Positions 1 through 11,321 of a stretch of DNA of 64,000 bases are shown one piece after another; the first letter of the stretch is position 1, and each line of letters opens with the position of its first letter. This stretch comes from Gryganskiella cystojenkinii (lineage: Eukaryota; Mortierellomycota; Mortierellomycetes; Mortierellales; Mortierellaceae). The notes beneath the pieces were generated by a model. That model did not search any database, was not told where the DNA came from, and saw only the letters and a list, made by a program, of their open reading frames with translations. The stretch is from positions 103,126 through 167,125 of the forward strand of contig JAAAIG010000003.1 of the NCBI GenBank assembly GCA_015852425.1, written 5' to 3'. A program made the translations under genes and the position numbers.

Positions 1-1985
1 TTAGGATGAGGCCAACTCGGACGGGAACTTTGGAGTTCTTCTTTTAGTGGTTCTGTTGTCCATGCGAGGTGACTTCGCCGAGCCCGAGCCCGAGCTCGCA
101 TACAGTCCTATTGGTACCATCCTTGAGTTCGAGAACAAGGTCTGGTTCCTTGCAACTCTTCGATCCACTTCGAGACTCACCAAAATGAGTGGTCTTGTCA
201 ACACTAGGATTGTGACGCAGTGTAATAGGCTCAAGTTGGTTGGCAACGCTCTCATGAGAGGTAGTTGGTACGAACTCACATTTTACTCACAAGTTCAGAA
301 ATATACGTTTCTTGGGACAGCTTGCAAACACTCGACAAATAGGAAGGATGTAAGAATCAATAGCAGTCGACTCTGAGCACTCTTTGATTTCGTCGGCGAC
401 TGGCAAATGCATAGTAGTATGCGTCAGAAAAGCCCACAGTTGCCTGTGCCTGACGGTGTACTTGCTGATATGCAGCTGAAGGATGCATCCCGATCATAAT
501 TGTTATCCTTTATGGCCTATTCAAGGAAGTGACAAGACACCGGTAAGGAAGGCATAATTAGCAAACGCCTGCTCATACTCTGTGCTCTGCTCCTTATCGC
601 CGCGCTCCTCCAGTACTTGGATGAATTCCTCCTTGTCCATGCCGGTGAAGAACAGGATGACGGTCTTGGCGTTGTCATTCAAGAATGAGTGCAGAGACGA
701 CTCCTTCTTCAAGGATGGCACATGCGAGCGGCTCTCTATGTCCACCTGTTCTTGATGTAATAGTCCACTGTTTGCCCTTGAATGCCTGGATGTCGTCTGC
801 ATACTGATTCTGTATGGCGTCGCGTGTGCGGGACATTGAGCTGCTGCCTTGGCCATTGCGATCACTTGGACGGATCGAACTTGATGGCGATTAGGATGGC
901 TGCTGCAAAGGTTGTCGCGTGGATACTCGCTGCTAGAGAACAGCGGAAAAAAATATCAGCAGAATATAAATGTAAGCATTAGTTTACGGAGCCCTTCAAT
1001 GCTGTCTTCTGTCATGATCAATCAAGATGACTCCTGTTTTACCTTGGTTTCGTCCTTCTTGTGCTCAGGTTCCTGCTCCGCGTCATAAGTTGCTATAACA
1101 GTAGAAGAAAAATGACAGTGGGATAGCACGTGGACGAGAACATGAACAGGACACGTTGATATGTGTCTCACAAATGTCAGCTGCATGGACGTATACCATC
1201 CCAAAGCCAAGTCACCTCGTCGAGGGTCAGCAGAGCAGCATTCGTGAATGCCACCTTTAGCGAGTCTTGGCCATGTTCCGAGATGTGAGCCCGAAGTGAT
1301 GCCCATGTGAACACGAGATCCCTGTTGCGTGCGGTCGGCGGCTGGTCCTTCAAGAAATACAAGAATGCCTCTGCTGACACTACTGTGCTGCCGTACCGTC
1401 GCAAACTTGGATGCTGTCATCTGTAGGGCATTTAGAGTTGGCCCAAGGATACTTGCTGCCATGTTGTCTGCAAATAGGTCTTGCTCACGCGGCTATATTT
1501 ATGATGCACGGAAAAGACATCGGTCGATGTGAGGGGATATCAGGTGTTATAAGCTGGTGTGCCGTTCTTGTCAAACCTTCAGGGCATGCTTGTCTATCGC
1601 GTACCTGTGTATCGCGTCCGACTTTCTCTTGTTATTGTCATTGTGGCGCATTATTTTGTGGACTATGTAGTTGACATCGAAACGTTGTTTTGCCTATACT
1701 GTGCCTCAAACAGATCGTTGGGCATGGATTTACCTGGAGAGTCTTGGGGTCAGATGCCGATAGATAGATGCAGAATCAGGCCGAAGGTTCAATAGTAGAC
1801 GTGATGAGAACATTGGCAGTAGTGAAATCAGAGTGCATTTAGGAACTGACCTTCCTTCCAGAGTCTTCCCTTACCTCATTGTCTAGCTGTCATGACTCTT
1901 GAAATCCCCGTGCGTGACGTGTTCCTTTCATTTCTTCGGCCTTCTTTCACTTAGGCCGAATCCAATCCAACAACACATACAACCT
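1..1985. other. Gene-poor left edge with decayed coding remnants
   Basis: No intact gene is visible here. On the minus strand two stretches (about 521-780 and 1177-1404) read like real protein (for example ILFFTGMDKEEFIQVLEE and AALLTLDEVTWLWDG), but they lie in separate frames, lack good starts and are not joined by convincing splice sites. They may be remnants of the gene whose better-preserved part lies at 1986-2870, or of another accessory gene. I do not recognise the family. An open frame at the extreme left (47-376, plus) has no recognisable domain. Confidence 0.35.
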
Positions 1986-2870
1986 TCACAGCTGGAGTAG
2001 GGCGGTTATCCACTGTACGAACGTACCTTGACCGAAAAAGGGTTGGCAACCGTATCTGACACCTGACGTGTCCAGCTGGTACCGAGGGAGACAGGCTTTA
2101 CCAACATGGTAGAGACGGTAAATTCCTGCGATTCCACGCGTCCACAGATCTGCCTTATATCCAAAGACATGTAGTCCAAACATAAATTCGTGATCGTGGC
2201 CCGAATTCAGCATATGATCCATCTCGTCCTTCATCATGATCTAAAACTTCCAAAGATTATTGGTATAGTTATCCAAGCTTGTATCGCGCTCCGGCGGCTT
2301 TACTTCGCAGATCAGGAATGTGACTCCCTCTTACTTAATCACCACATCTGGTCTGTATCTTTCCTTGTTGTCATTCTCCCTTAGCCCATCGATCTTGTGT
2401 CCATAGACTCGGTGAGTCTCCAGGGTCCCGGCGGCATTCTTACGGAGAACCGACGCCTTTGATACAGCCTCCTTAGGGCGGTAAACAAGCGCTTTGCCCT
2501 TGTTGAGAAAAGGCAACAAGAACGACCAAAGGGTCGTCATGGACCACGACCCCTTCTCCTCAGGGGAAACCGGAAGGCGTAGCACTTAAAAATTTATAAA
2601 TGTCGTGCTTGACCTTGAACAGCCACTCTGCTGATCCTCGTCCAGGGTGTCGTCCTCCTCTGTGAACGAGGAGGAGAGTTGAGTAATTTGGATAATCATC
2701 TCATGCTCGAATCGAATGCCAGCGACTGTCCACGTTGCAATCTTAGTGTCCATTGCCTCCATAGACTTCTTGAGGGCTACCAGACCGGTGAGCAAGTGGG
2801 TGATCGCTGCTGCCGCCAGCCCTCGTTCATCCCACACAAGCGGGAACAAGTAGGATCCATGGCTCAACAA
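1986..2870 (-). pseudogene. Decayed gene with PD-(D/E)XK-like domain
   Basis: One minus-strand frame runs from 2870 to 1986 and is broken by three in-frame stops (TAA at 2588-2586, then one stop near 2335 and one near 2239), yet protein-like sequence continues after each. The segments read GSYLFPLVWDERGLAAAA, then ERYRPDVVIK, stop, LICEVKPPERDTSLDN, stop, MMKDEMDHMLNSGHD. The order R-P-D, then E-V-K about a dozen residues later, then a helix rich in Met/Asp, resembles the PD-(D/E)XK nuclease core as found in uncharacterised fungal accessory proteins. The catalytic reading is inference; the stops and the frame continuity are directly visible. Further exons probably lay upstream (about 2945-3450, where two short MELK-beginning stretches occur), but they cannot be assembled. 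A similar decayed domain sits at 59973-60646. Confidence 0.5.
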
Positions 2871-4479
2871 CTGGTAGTGCGGCCATCAATGCGGATCTTG
2901 CAGAGCCTGTAAATGGTCATCTTGGAACCCAAAGGTTTCCAGCTCATACTGAGCGTTCAGGTCGCCTGAATTTTTTGACGTTGCAGTCATGCGCGTTGAT
3001 GAGACGGATATGTCGATCAATGTCAGTATGTTGCTGTCGCATGTGTGGCCTCGAACTATGCAAGAAATATAACAAGGAAGCTGTTGGCAATGTGATTTTT
3101 TGATAATAAAAAAATGCTTGCACTTCAGGTTTGGAGCTTACCACTCTCTCCAGGAATGTGGATAATAAATCGTTGATGACTTTTAGCTCCATATGTGTTG
3201 AGCGGACAATTCACGACTATAACAAAGACAACAAAAATGACGCAATGTGTGTGTGGGAAGGAGTTGACAATAAAAAAAAAGGCGACAATGTATGTTCTTC
3301 AAGTCAAGTATTATACTTGCCAGCCCATCCAGGCTTGGGGACAGCGATACTTGAAACTGCTGACACATCCTTCAGCTCCATGTCTGATGATGAAAAGGAC
3401 GAGTCCACTAACAGCAGTCAAGCTGTTCTTGTTAAGAGCGCGACCTAGCAGGAAACGGCGAAGATGTCTTCGAACGGGGGAAGGACGAGTCGAGGAAGAG
3501 GAAGGGGATACTTCCTTAGCTAGGAAGGAGATTGCAGGCGGTCTGTGAGGTCAGTGTGGGCTGAAGAAGAGAGCGAGAAAGCGGGGCGGCAGCGCTCTTT
3601 GTAGCCGTACTCGTTTGATAAATTGACGTGCATAAAAAACCCCCTCAAAAAGGCTCTATCAACCGTCAAACGCACGAAAACTGTGGTTAAAAGTCTTGAC
3701 ATCAGCAAGTGACCAGCCCCCCGCTTCTTTGACCACACCAAATTGAAAGAAAAGAACATCGGAAGTTTTCTTTGCACTTTCATATGCCCGATAATTATTT
3801 TTGTGGAAATGGTCCGAATGCAGGACCGGAAAGAAGAGCGCCAAATCGCGCCACAGCAGGCAATGGATAGCTTCTTTCTCTCTTGTCTCTGCCAAATTGA
3901 TACCTACTCGCGGAGGATGGTCCGAATGCAGGACTACAACGAGGCGTGCCAAATCACAGCGACGCGACAAAAGCAGAGAGAAGCGCAACAAAGAACACAA
4001 CGCAGCTGTCGCTGATTGGCTTGAGTGCCTTCTGGCTCGGTATGGGTCAAAAAGAGATACGCTTCACAAGGCAACATGTACATCCTCAAGAAAAGCGGAT
4101 CTTGGATACACGAGCATTATTGCCACCCTCACCATTTCGCTATGCCTTGCTTATCGTGAAGATGCAGGGGAAGACTGAAAAAAGAATCTTTGTCCTCTTG
4201 CTTCCTTCAACAATTTTTGACCAAAACTTCGATTGTGCTAATGGATTGATTGTTCCACAGACCAGAAACCGCCATGAGGTTCATCCTTTAGTCCAGGAGC
4301 GACTGGTACTCCTTCGGTACATGGTCTTTGTTTTGGATTTATCAAGCAATAGAAGGAATAAAAAAGCGGTGACGCGATCGCATGGCACCAAGTGACCATG
4401 CGTGTTTTTTTTGTCCTCTTTATCTCTAATATTACGATCTTTGTTACCCTATCATTTTCAACATCAATCTCTCATCGTC
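2871..4479. other. Intergenic stretch, no intact gene
   Basis: Short open frames on both strands lack recognisable domains. The part next to 2870 may hold lost 5' exons of the minus-strand pseudogene. The part after 4390 is a CT-rich leader of the kind seen before other plus-strand genes here and would be the promoter/leader of the F-box copy starting at 4480. An imperfect duplication at 3809/3917 is listed separately. Confidence 0.4.
3809..3961. repeat. Imperfect direct repeat, 108-bp spacing
   Basis: The 18-mer ATGGTCCGAATGCAGGAC occurs at 3809 and again at 3917. Similarity continues for about 25 bases after each copy (a GCCAAATC block follows both). The two copies are one local duplication inside otherwise unannotated DNA. 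Confidence 0.7.
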
Positions 4480-6146
4480 ATGGACGCTACTCCGTTGCCA
4501 TCGGAGGTCATTGGCATCATTGGATGCTATCTCGACCGCAACTCTTTGACCGCGGCCCTCCGCGTGGCGAAGAATTGGTTCCATGCTGTCGAGCATCTAT
4601 TGTACAAGACAATAATGGATGCGTATCCGCAGCCGCCCATTCAGGGTCTGATTCGCAATGCCCAACACGTTCATTCCATCCAGTACGACATGGACAGACA
4701 ACATCCAAGTACAACCGGAGATCTGAGTTTATTCTCTCTCTTGCCCGTCCAGGTTCGGAACCTCCGTGAACTCGACGTCAGCTTTTCCGGGATGGGGGAC
4801 CAACCCATCCTAGCGGCTACCTTAACGCTGGTCGCAATCAACCATGGTCTACAGACGCTCAAGATCCGTGATCGTGGAGATCTTGAGAGAGCGTACTGTT
4901 GGAAAGAGATGCTCTCGCAGTGCAACGACAGCCATCATTATCGGAACCTACAGAATCTGACTCTGCATTCCATCACAATCGATCTCCAGGGTACAGAGCT
5001 TCTATTGGATCTGGGACAGACATTGATTCGACTCGAACTGAGTTGGTGTACAATCAAAGACTCCCCAGTCACGACGGCAAGAGTACTAACGACGACAGTC
5101 AAGGACCCACTCTTCCCGCGATTGGAGAGTCTCTGACTGAAAATGGTCTTCTCCTCGACTCTTCAAGATCTGGCATGGATAGGCCAATGCCCACGACTCA
5201 AATCTCTGGACTGGCAGAGTCGCGGAAACGATATGCTCGATGCAGAAATTTTTGAGAACCTTCGGACTCAACAACGATGGCCTTACCTTGAAGACCTCCG
5301 CCTCGAGCAGAAATGACGGATTATTTCCTCTCGTTGGTCCTGAATGCCTGCCAAGGTTCTTTAAAATCCTTCTGTCTCGAAGATGTCCGGTTCTGGTACC
5401 GATCGATGGATGCCCTTGAAAGACACCTGGGAACATTAGAGACCGTCGTTCTGACACGGGTCGAAGAGACGCCCGAATTTTACAACGTTCGAATCTTGAC
5501 CACTTGTCCGCGATTGAAATATTACGCATGCGGTGGTATCAGGGCACAGGATTTGGTCATCGGTCGCGGTGCCGAGAGGACTCGGGCCAAACAAGTCCTG
5601 GACGAGAGGGAGTCTGAGAGGGAGCGATTGAGGAGCATGGTAGAGAGTGGGGAGGAGCCCAATGCGCTGCGAGTGGCTGAGATCATGGAACATTACTGGT
5701 CTGAACGACAAGATCTGACGCGCGTACGTTCATGGGTCTGTCTCGAGTTGGAACTCTTGGAAGTGTCACTTGGGGTTGAACCGGGTGCTGTCCGTGGTTA
5801 CGATGATCAAGTCTTTGGTCTTCTCTCTCAATTGACAAAACTTCGTTTCTTAAGACTCTGGCAGGCTCCAGAGGAGATGGTGGAGGGACAAGATGGTCGT
5901 AGTCTTCAACTCGATTTACCCTCCGGTTTAGCTCGATTGGGATCGCTCAAAGAACTCGAAGAGTTACATTTCTTGGGATCGGATCAACGCATGGCGGCGG
6001 AGGATGTTCAGTGGATCCTAAACCAGTTCCCGAGACTGAAAGTGATCTCGTCCAATTTTCATACCGAGGACCGCGAGATTTGTGCCGAGCTGAGAGAGAT
6101 GGTTGAAGGGACCCAGAGGGAGATCGAAGTGGATGATGGCGAATGA
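4480..6146 (+). pseudogene. F-box/LRR-like gene, broken by TGA and frameshift
   Basis: The reading frame starts at ATG 4480 with an F-box-like segment (LPSEVIGIIGCYLDRNSL, then RVAKNWFHAVEHLLYKTI) and continues through leucine-rich segments. An in-frame TGA at 5134-5136 interrupts it, but the same frame goes on to about 5310 (WIGQCPRLKSLDWQ). The homologous sequence then continues in another frame from 5313 to the stop at 6146. That second part carries the family hallmarks AQDLVIGRGAERTRAKQ, WVCLELELLE, and MAAEDVQWILNQFPRLK. The intact paralogs in this window (27156, 32302) are collinear with the joined parts, so this is one gene with a nonsense change plus a single-step frameshift near 5311. 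An intron is unlikely because no coding sequence is missing at the stop. Sequencing error at either point is possible. Confidence 0.85.
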
Positions 6147-6541
6147 CTCTAAAGCATTAAAACTTTGTCGCTGTAAAATTTAGTGCTTCGAAAATCATCC
6201 ACAGCTTGAACGGTTGGTTTCTACCGGCAGACATGTTATTATTCATTGTGGACAGCGTGTTGACACCAACAGGTTTCTTTTCGTTTCCACCCTGTTTTCC
6301 TGTTGTTTTCAACATCTTTACATACTTGTTTGTTGCACGGCGTGTGGCCCCTGGACCAAAATAAAAAATCCTACAGCTCATGATCTTTGGTCAATAAAAG
6401 CTACAAAAGAGTTGTCTGGAAGCGTGGACATTACTCCTTTCTTTCTTGGGGATCCTTGTGAATATGATACAATGATACAGTGTGTCGGCGACAATTTTAT
6501 TTACAATGGGAAAGGTCGATGTGGAGTAGGCTGTATATGTT
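6147..6541. other. Convergent intergenic region
   Basis: This lies between the 3' end of the plus-strand F-box copy and the 3' end of the minus-strand membrane-protein gene. It is AT-rich and has no coding signal; it would hold both 3' UTRs. Confidence 0.5.
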
Positions 6542-9264
6542 CTAATGATCAATACTATCGTCTTCTTCCATGACCTTTTGAAGTCTAGACTCTGAATAGA
6601 CTGTCGAAAAAGAGGATGACGGAGTGTCATCTTCAGAGTGGCGGTGGTGATGCTTCGCCGAGTCGGTTGTAAGTGAGAAGGGAGAGTTGACGAGGGTGGA
6701 GGTTGAACTATCGTGGCTACCATGACTGTTGCTGCGACGAGATCTCTGATCGACTTTCTTCTGGTATTGGACGCTCTCTATGGTTTCTGTCGTGTACGAC
6801 GGTGCTGGAGAGACGACCTGGTCGATAGTTGAAGAGAAAGTCGATTCAATATGTTCCTCTTGTCGAGTGTCAACGCCTTGTTTACCCTTGAGAACCTCCA
6901 CCGTCGTGGCGGTACTCTCCACCACCGGAACCTTGCCTCGGACTCGGATCCAGTTCCTGATCCGGTGCAAATAATACATGGCGATGAACGCACACAAAAT
7001 CACAAACCCGACGCCGAGGTAAAGCGCGACCCAGATTGGCCCTCCAGTCGTATCCAAGAACGGGTAGATCCAAAACCCGTCGACCGCATAGACCACATGT
7101 GCCTCCGCCAGGTAGAGCAAACAGATCACAAAGACAATAGCGACATGCGAGGGTACAAACGACATGGTGTTGATGATGACCTCGATCATGAGCACGATCA
7201 AGTCTCCGCCATGGAACGAATAGTTCCGCCAAAGTCCGTCTGGTTTCATACCGACTGCGGTTTCCTTTGCATCGCCTTCCAAACCCAGGTAACCCCAGAA
7301 CAAGATAGGAACTATGACACTTGAAACATGAGGAAAAAAGAAATTGACTGTTAGTAAAAACCGTTGCTCTTTTTGACCGTTGGTGCAACCATGACACACG
7401 CAGTAGTGACATCGACCTGAGACTTACTGGAATGTGCAAATGGTATGGTAAAGGAAAAAATTCATGTCTGTCAAAAGCCAGTGCTGTCGCTCCACTGTCG
7501 TCGAAGGTATCTCGACCAAATCCAAAAAGGATCCAGCGTCCTTAGAGACGCTCTTCTCCTTACGGATGCGCAGTCCTCGTTCTCGACGCCATTCACTCAA
7601 AGTGTGCCAAGAGGTGACCTAGTCAGTGAACATGAGAGTTATGAGAGTGAGCAGGTGTGCGACTTGGAGCAAGGTAATTTTTTGCAATTGAGGAGAGGCT
7701 GTCGCCGAAGCTGCGCCGACAGGTTAAAAAAAAAAATCCCCCGCCGAGCGCAGCGCCAAATGAGCTGAATAATGACGCGGCACAGCATGTAAAGCAGCTC
7801 GATAACTTTTTCCCGATCCAAGACAACACAATCACAAAGCATAAAAAAACTGTCAATGAGAAACAAAAAAGTTGAAAGCGACCAGTCTCTCCTTATGCTG
7901 GGTTCTTTTTTGCCATGCGATCAATTGAAACGGAGTAAGAAAAAAAAATGGCGGAAAGGCTTAGCAAAGGGTGCACCTTTGGCATCAGAAAAAACTTTTG
8001 ATTCCTGTGAAAGATTTTTTTTTGATTGAGGTCAAGGCGCAGAAAAAACAATTGAACACAGACCGGATAATGTCCCTTCCGGGAGATAGGGGATCAAAAC
8101 AAAAAGCAAAAAAAAACTTGTTTGGAGCCAACGTTCACTTATCTCGACCTGACTAATGCACTAATGCACAGCACACCGGAAACCAATAAAACACTTTTTT
8201 TTTCAATAATAGTCAGGTCGATGCGAAGTATACGCACACACAGAACGGGAATGATGTGAACCAATGGGGATGTTGAATATAAAAAAGTGTGGCCTTCGAA
8301 GAAACAAAATAGCCATGCGCCTCTCCATCCGAACAATGGCGCGATTACTTCCACCATCCGCAACGCCGCAATACCGAAAAGCCCTCTCCAAACGAGAGAC
8401 CAATCATGCCAAGAGAACAGAGGCGAGAAATGGGGGAGGGGAGAGAGTGAGGACGAAAGACTCGTAGACAAGAAAAAGAAAGCTTACCCCGAGGTAGGAG
8501 ATCATCCCAAAGTACGACAACTGAGTCAAGTAACAGAAGGCAAACTGGGGTCGGTCGTTCAGGAACATATCGGTGATCAACACAATGGCCGTGTACAAGA
8601 ACAACAGGAACCTCACACAAAACAGAGCTCCCGTGGATAACCAACTGGATAAGACCAAGGCTTCGGTTCTTGTACCCTCTGTGTCAAGTCGAAAGAACCG
8701 AACATATATCGAGTTTTGGATCCGCGGAGGGTGTCGAGGTTTCCGGAGTCCGAGTCGGAGAGGTGTGAGTGCTGTGATGACAGTAGAGGAGGATGTGATT
8801 GTGGTGTGCTGATCATCGCCAATTTTTGGCGGTTGGGAGGATTGCTGATCGCTTTCCTCTTTTGTTGATTCGAGGTTGTTGGAATTGCTCAACAACAATC
8901 CCGGAAGCTGTTTTCCGAGGCCGTCGATCTTGAACTGGTCAGTGCTCACAACATATGCACCGTCATCATCCTGGTCGAACAGGGTTCGTTGTGTCCCTGC
9001 TGTGCCAGGGCTCTTTATAGAGGGGGATTCTGTTGCTGCGGTTGTGGGTGAGAATGGATTGTGGGTGTAAACGGGCAAGGATGAGGTCACGATCGGGGGT
9101 AATGAGGTCGAGGGGATATTGAGGACCACATCCTGAGAGGAACGTGAGTGAGCACGAGGCTGTGTGGGGGTTAATGGTGGTATTGATAGCGATGATGATG
9201 AGAAAGAGGAGGGTATTGGGATTGCATGAGGCAATGGCGAGCGATTCGATCCGTCGATTGTCAT
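6542..9264 (-). CDS. Multi-pass membrane protein, rolling-stone-like
   Basis: Three exons can be joined: 9264-8488, 7618-7428 and 7319-6542, with GTAAGC and GTAAGT donors and TAG/AAG acceptors. They give 581 residues in one frame. Residues 1 to about 200 are Ser/Pro/Thr-rich and probably cytosolic. Several hydrophobic segments follow: ALFCVRFLLFLYTAIVLI, FAFCYLTQLSYFGMISYLG, a helix ending in PILFWGYL, two helices across MIEVIINTMSF...VFVICLLYLAEAHVVY, and WVALYLGVGFVILCAFI. The tail is again hydrophilic and Ser/His-rich. The pattern of a Met/Glu-Val-Ile-Ile-Asn helix followed by a helix leading to WIYPFLD and a final membrane span resembles the rolling-stone family of membrane proteins. That assignment is from memory of the family pattern and is moderate. 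Function is unknown. The first intron is unusually long (869 nt). Confidence 0.75.
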
Positions 9265-11321
9265 GCTTTCTTCGACGTGTTATCCAAATGCAGGAGTGTA
9301 AGGTGATCGAGGGGAGTGGTGTGTTTGTTGCTGACAATTGTGTCCGCAGTGCAGAGGATGGCGATCCAGATGTAAGAGGTGAGGAGCGAACGAGGACTTA
9401 AAGGGTGCGCGGAGAGGGGTGATGGGGCCGACTGCCCACGGTTTCGAAAAGGATAGGCGAAATGAAAGGATATTTGAGAAAGAGAAGCAGAGAACAGAAT
9501 GGGAAGATGGGTTAGTTATTTATATAACAGGTGTCGGCGCTGAGGCGCGGGTGCATGATAGGACAAAATAATAGAAAGGCGAATGAAAGAGAGAATGAAC
9601 TTTCCCTCCGCCGATTGAATTATTTTACAAGGCTATTATGGCGTCAGTCGAGCCAAAGATATGTTCACCTCCCACAGAACAGAAGTATACAGCCTCATTG
9701 ATCCAACATTCCTGGTGTCAGATCTCGAGCAGAAATCATTCAAGACAATCACACAAACAGAGACATAAAATTATTAACAAATGGAGACATAAAATTATTA
9801 ACAAATGGAGACATAAAAGTCTCAACGGCCCTACTTCCCCTGCAGACTCGTTCTCCTTTTTTTTTGGGTTATTTTCTTTCAAGGCAAATGTGCGCCTTCC
9901 TTTTCGTCAACTCAGGAACTCTTGCACCACATTTTTTACATTCAGCCGAGGGCGTGCGGTATAAAAGAATAGTAAAGGAAACTTCCCTCGCCCGCAACAG
10001 CCTCTTTTTTGGTGTTTATGTTTTATGGAGTCGATTTTCAGATTGTCATCAATCATAGACGAACACGATGTTCTCTAGAGGAACATTGAAGCCAAAAAGT
10101 GAACCAAAAAAGAAAGATCGAGAGGGCAAATTGATCGAAGAAAGAGAGATTGAGTACGACTGGAGTACTGCCAAGGAATACTCCTACACTCGCCCCCATC
10201 CAAGGGTTTGTGTGCTACACTTTGTACAAAATCTGGGACGGGGGAGTCCTGCTCGATGGAGCAAAGCGGCGACAGAGAAACTGTGGGCGAGGATGTAGGC
10301 ATTCGTGTTATCCCTTTTCTTCTGTTCTCTCTCATACTCTCTTTTCTTTATGTAGCGGGAAACGAAAGTGTTGATAGTGAATCACTTACATGGACCTGTA
10401 AGTAGTCAGAGAGCCAGGACGACCGCAAAAGGGTAGAATTGTCCAACTAACAGGGAAGGGTTGTGAGCGTACTGTTTGCTCTGAAAGGCTCTGAAGGATT
10501 GCTTTCGAGAATAGAGTGGGGTCGAAAGATTATTCAAGACGTGTCCGCGGAAACGTGTCGGAGGAGACAATAATGGGTGCGAATGTCGTGGTCAAAATAG
10601 GCACTACTCCAAGAATCTTGAATCAGCGTGGTGAAAAGGATTCTGACTTGGGTTGGATTGTGTTGATGAAGCTTATAGTAGGGCGATGATAGTGGTGGAG
10701 TGGCGTGGATCGAGAGTTTGTCAATGTGGCGGAAAGGTGCGATATCGTAAAACAAAATATGCAAATATGCAAGGAAAAAAACTACCAAGAACACAAAAAA
10801 AAACTGTCTAACGGTCGACCTGTTTCGACGGAGCGTTGTGAAACGTAGTTCCCAAGGATTGACATTGACCCGAAGGATGACAGCATATTCTCAATTTCTC
10901 TGGCTAAAAACGGGTACGATACAAGCGCGGTGGTCATCGTAGTCAGCACGTTCTTCTTTGCTCGGTCAAGCGAGAGAGGGAGGCGTGTTAGAAAAAAAGA
11001 TGTGTGCCGTAAAAGAAAGGAGTGGACGCGATCGAAGGCCATCAACGGCGTAAAAACGACACAATTAGATCAGTCGTTGTTGCCACCAAACCTGGTTGCG
11101 TACACGTGACCTGATGTCATTTTTCAAAAAAAAATTTGATTTTAAGCTCCCCCTTTGGCATCACCCTTGGCTAATCATTCAATTTGTGGGCTGTCACTTT
11201 CCCCTCGATACCGTTCGGCACAGTGTTCCTTTGTTGTTGTTCTCTTTCTTCCTCCTTACCTCTTCCCCTTCCCTGCAACAGTCCTCAATTGTCCATTCCA
11301 CCTTATTCATTCTCCCGAGAC
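9265..11321. other. Divergent intergenic region, 2.1 kb
   Basis: This separates the minus-strand membrane-protein gene from the plus-strand 5-phosphatase, so it must hold both promoters. Open frames such as 10068-10298 (plus) and 10782-11045 (minus) have no recognisable domain and no family support. A 24-bp tandem repeat lies at 9760-9818. The last 150 bases before 11322 are strongly CT-rich, as expected of a 5' leader in this genome. Confidence 0.4.
9760..9818. repeat. 24-bp tandem repeat, about 2.5 copies
   Basis: The unit GAGACATAAAATTATTAACA plus AATG starts at 9760, 9784 and 9808. The third copy is partial. The first two copies appear identical, which suggests a recent local expansion. 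Confidence 0.85.

Noticed and set aside
5313..6146. Second half of the first F-box copy as an independent gene
   Set aside because: The frame begins in the middle of a conserved block and lacks an F-box; it is the continuation of the 4480 copy after a frameshift.
10068..10298. Plus-strand 76-residue ORF with a Lys/Glu-rich start
   Set aside because: The first 45 residues look protein-like but there is no family match, and the continuation would need an intron for which I see no good donor.
10782..11045. Minus-strand ORF divergent from the 5-phosphatase
   Set aside because: No recognisable domain, composition resembles translated intergenic DNA, and it sits in the promoter region of the phosphatase gene.
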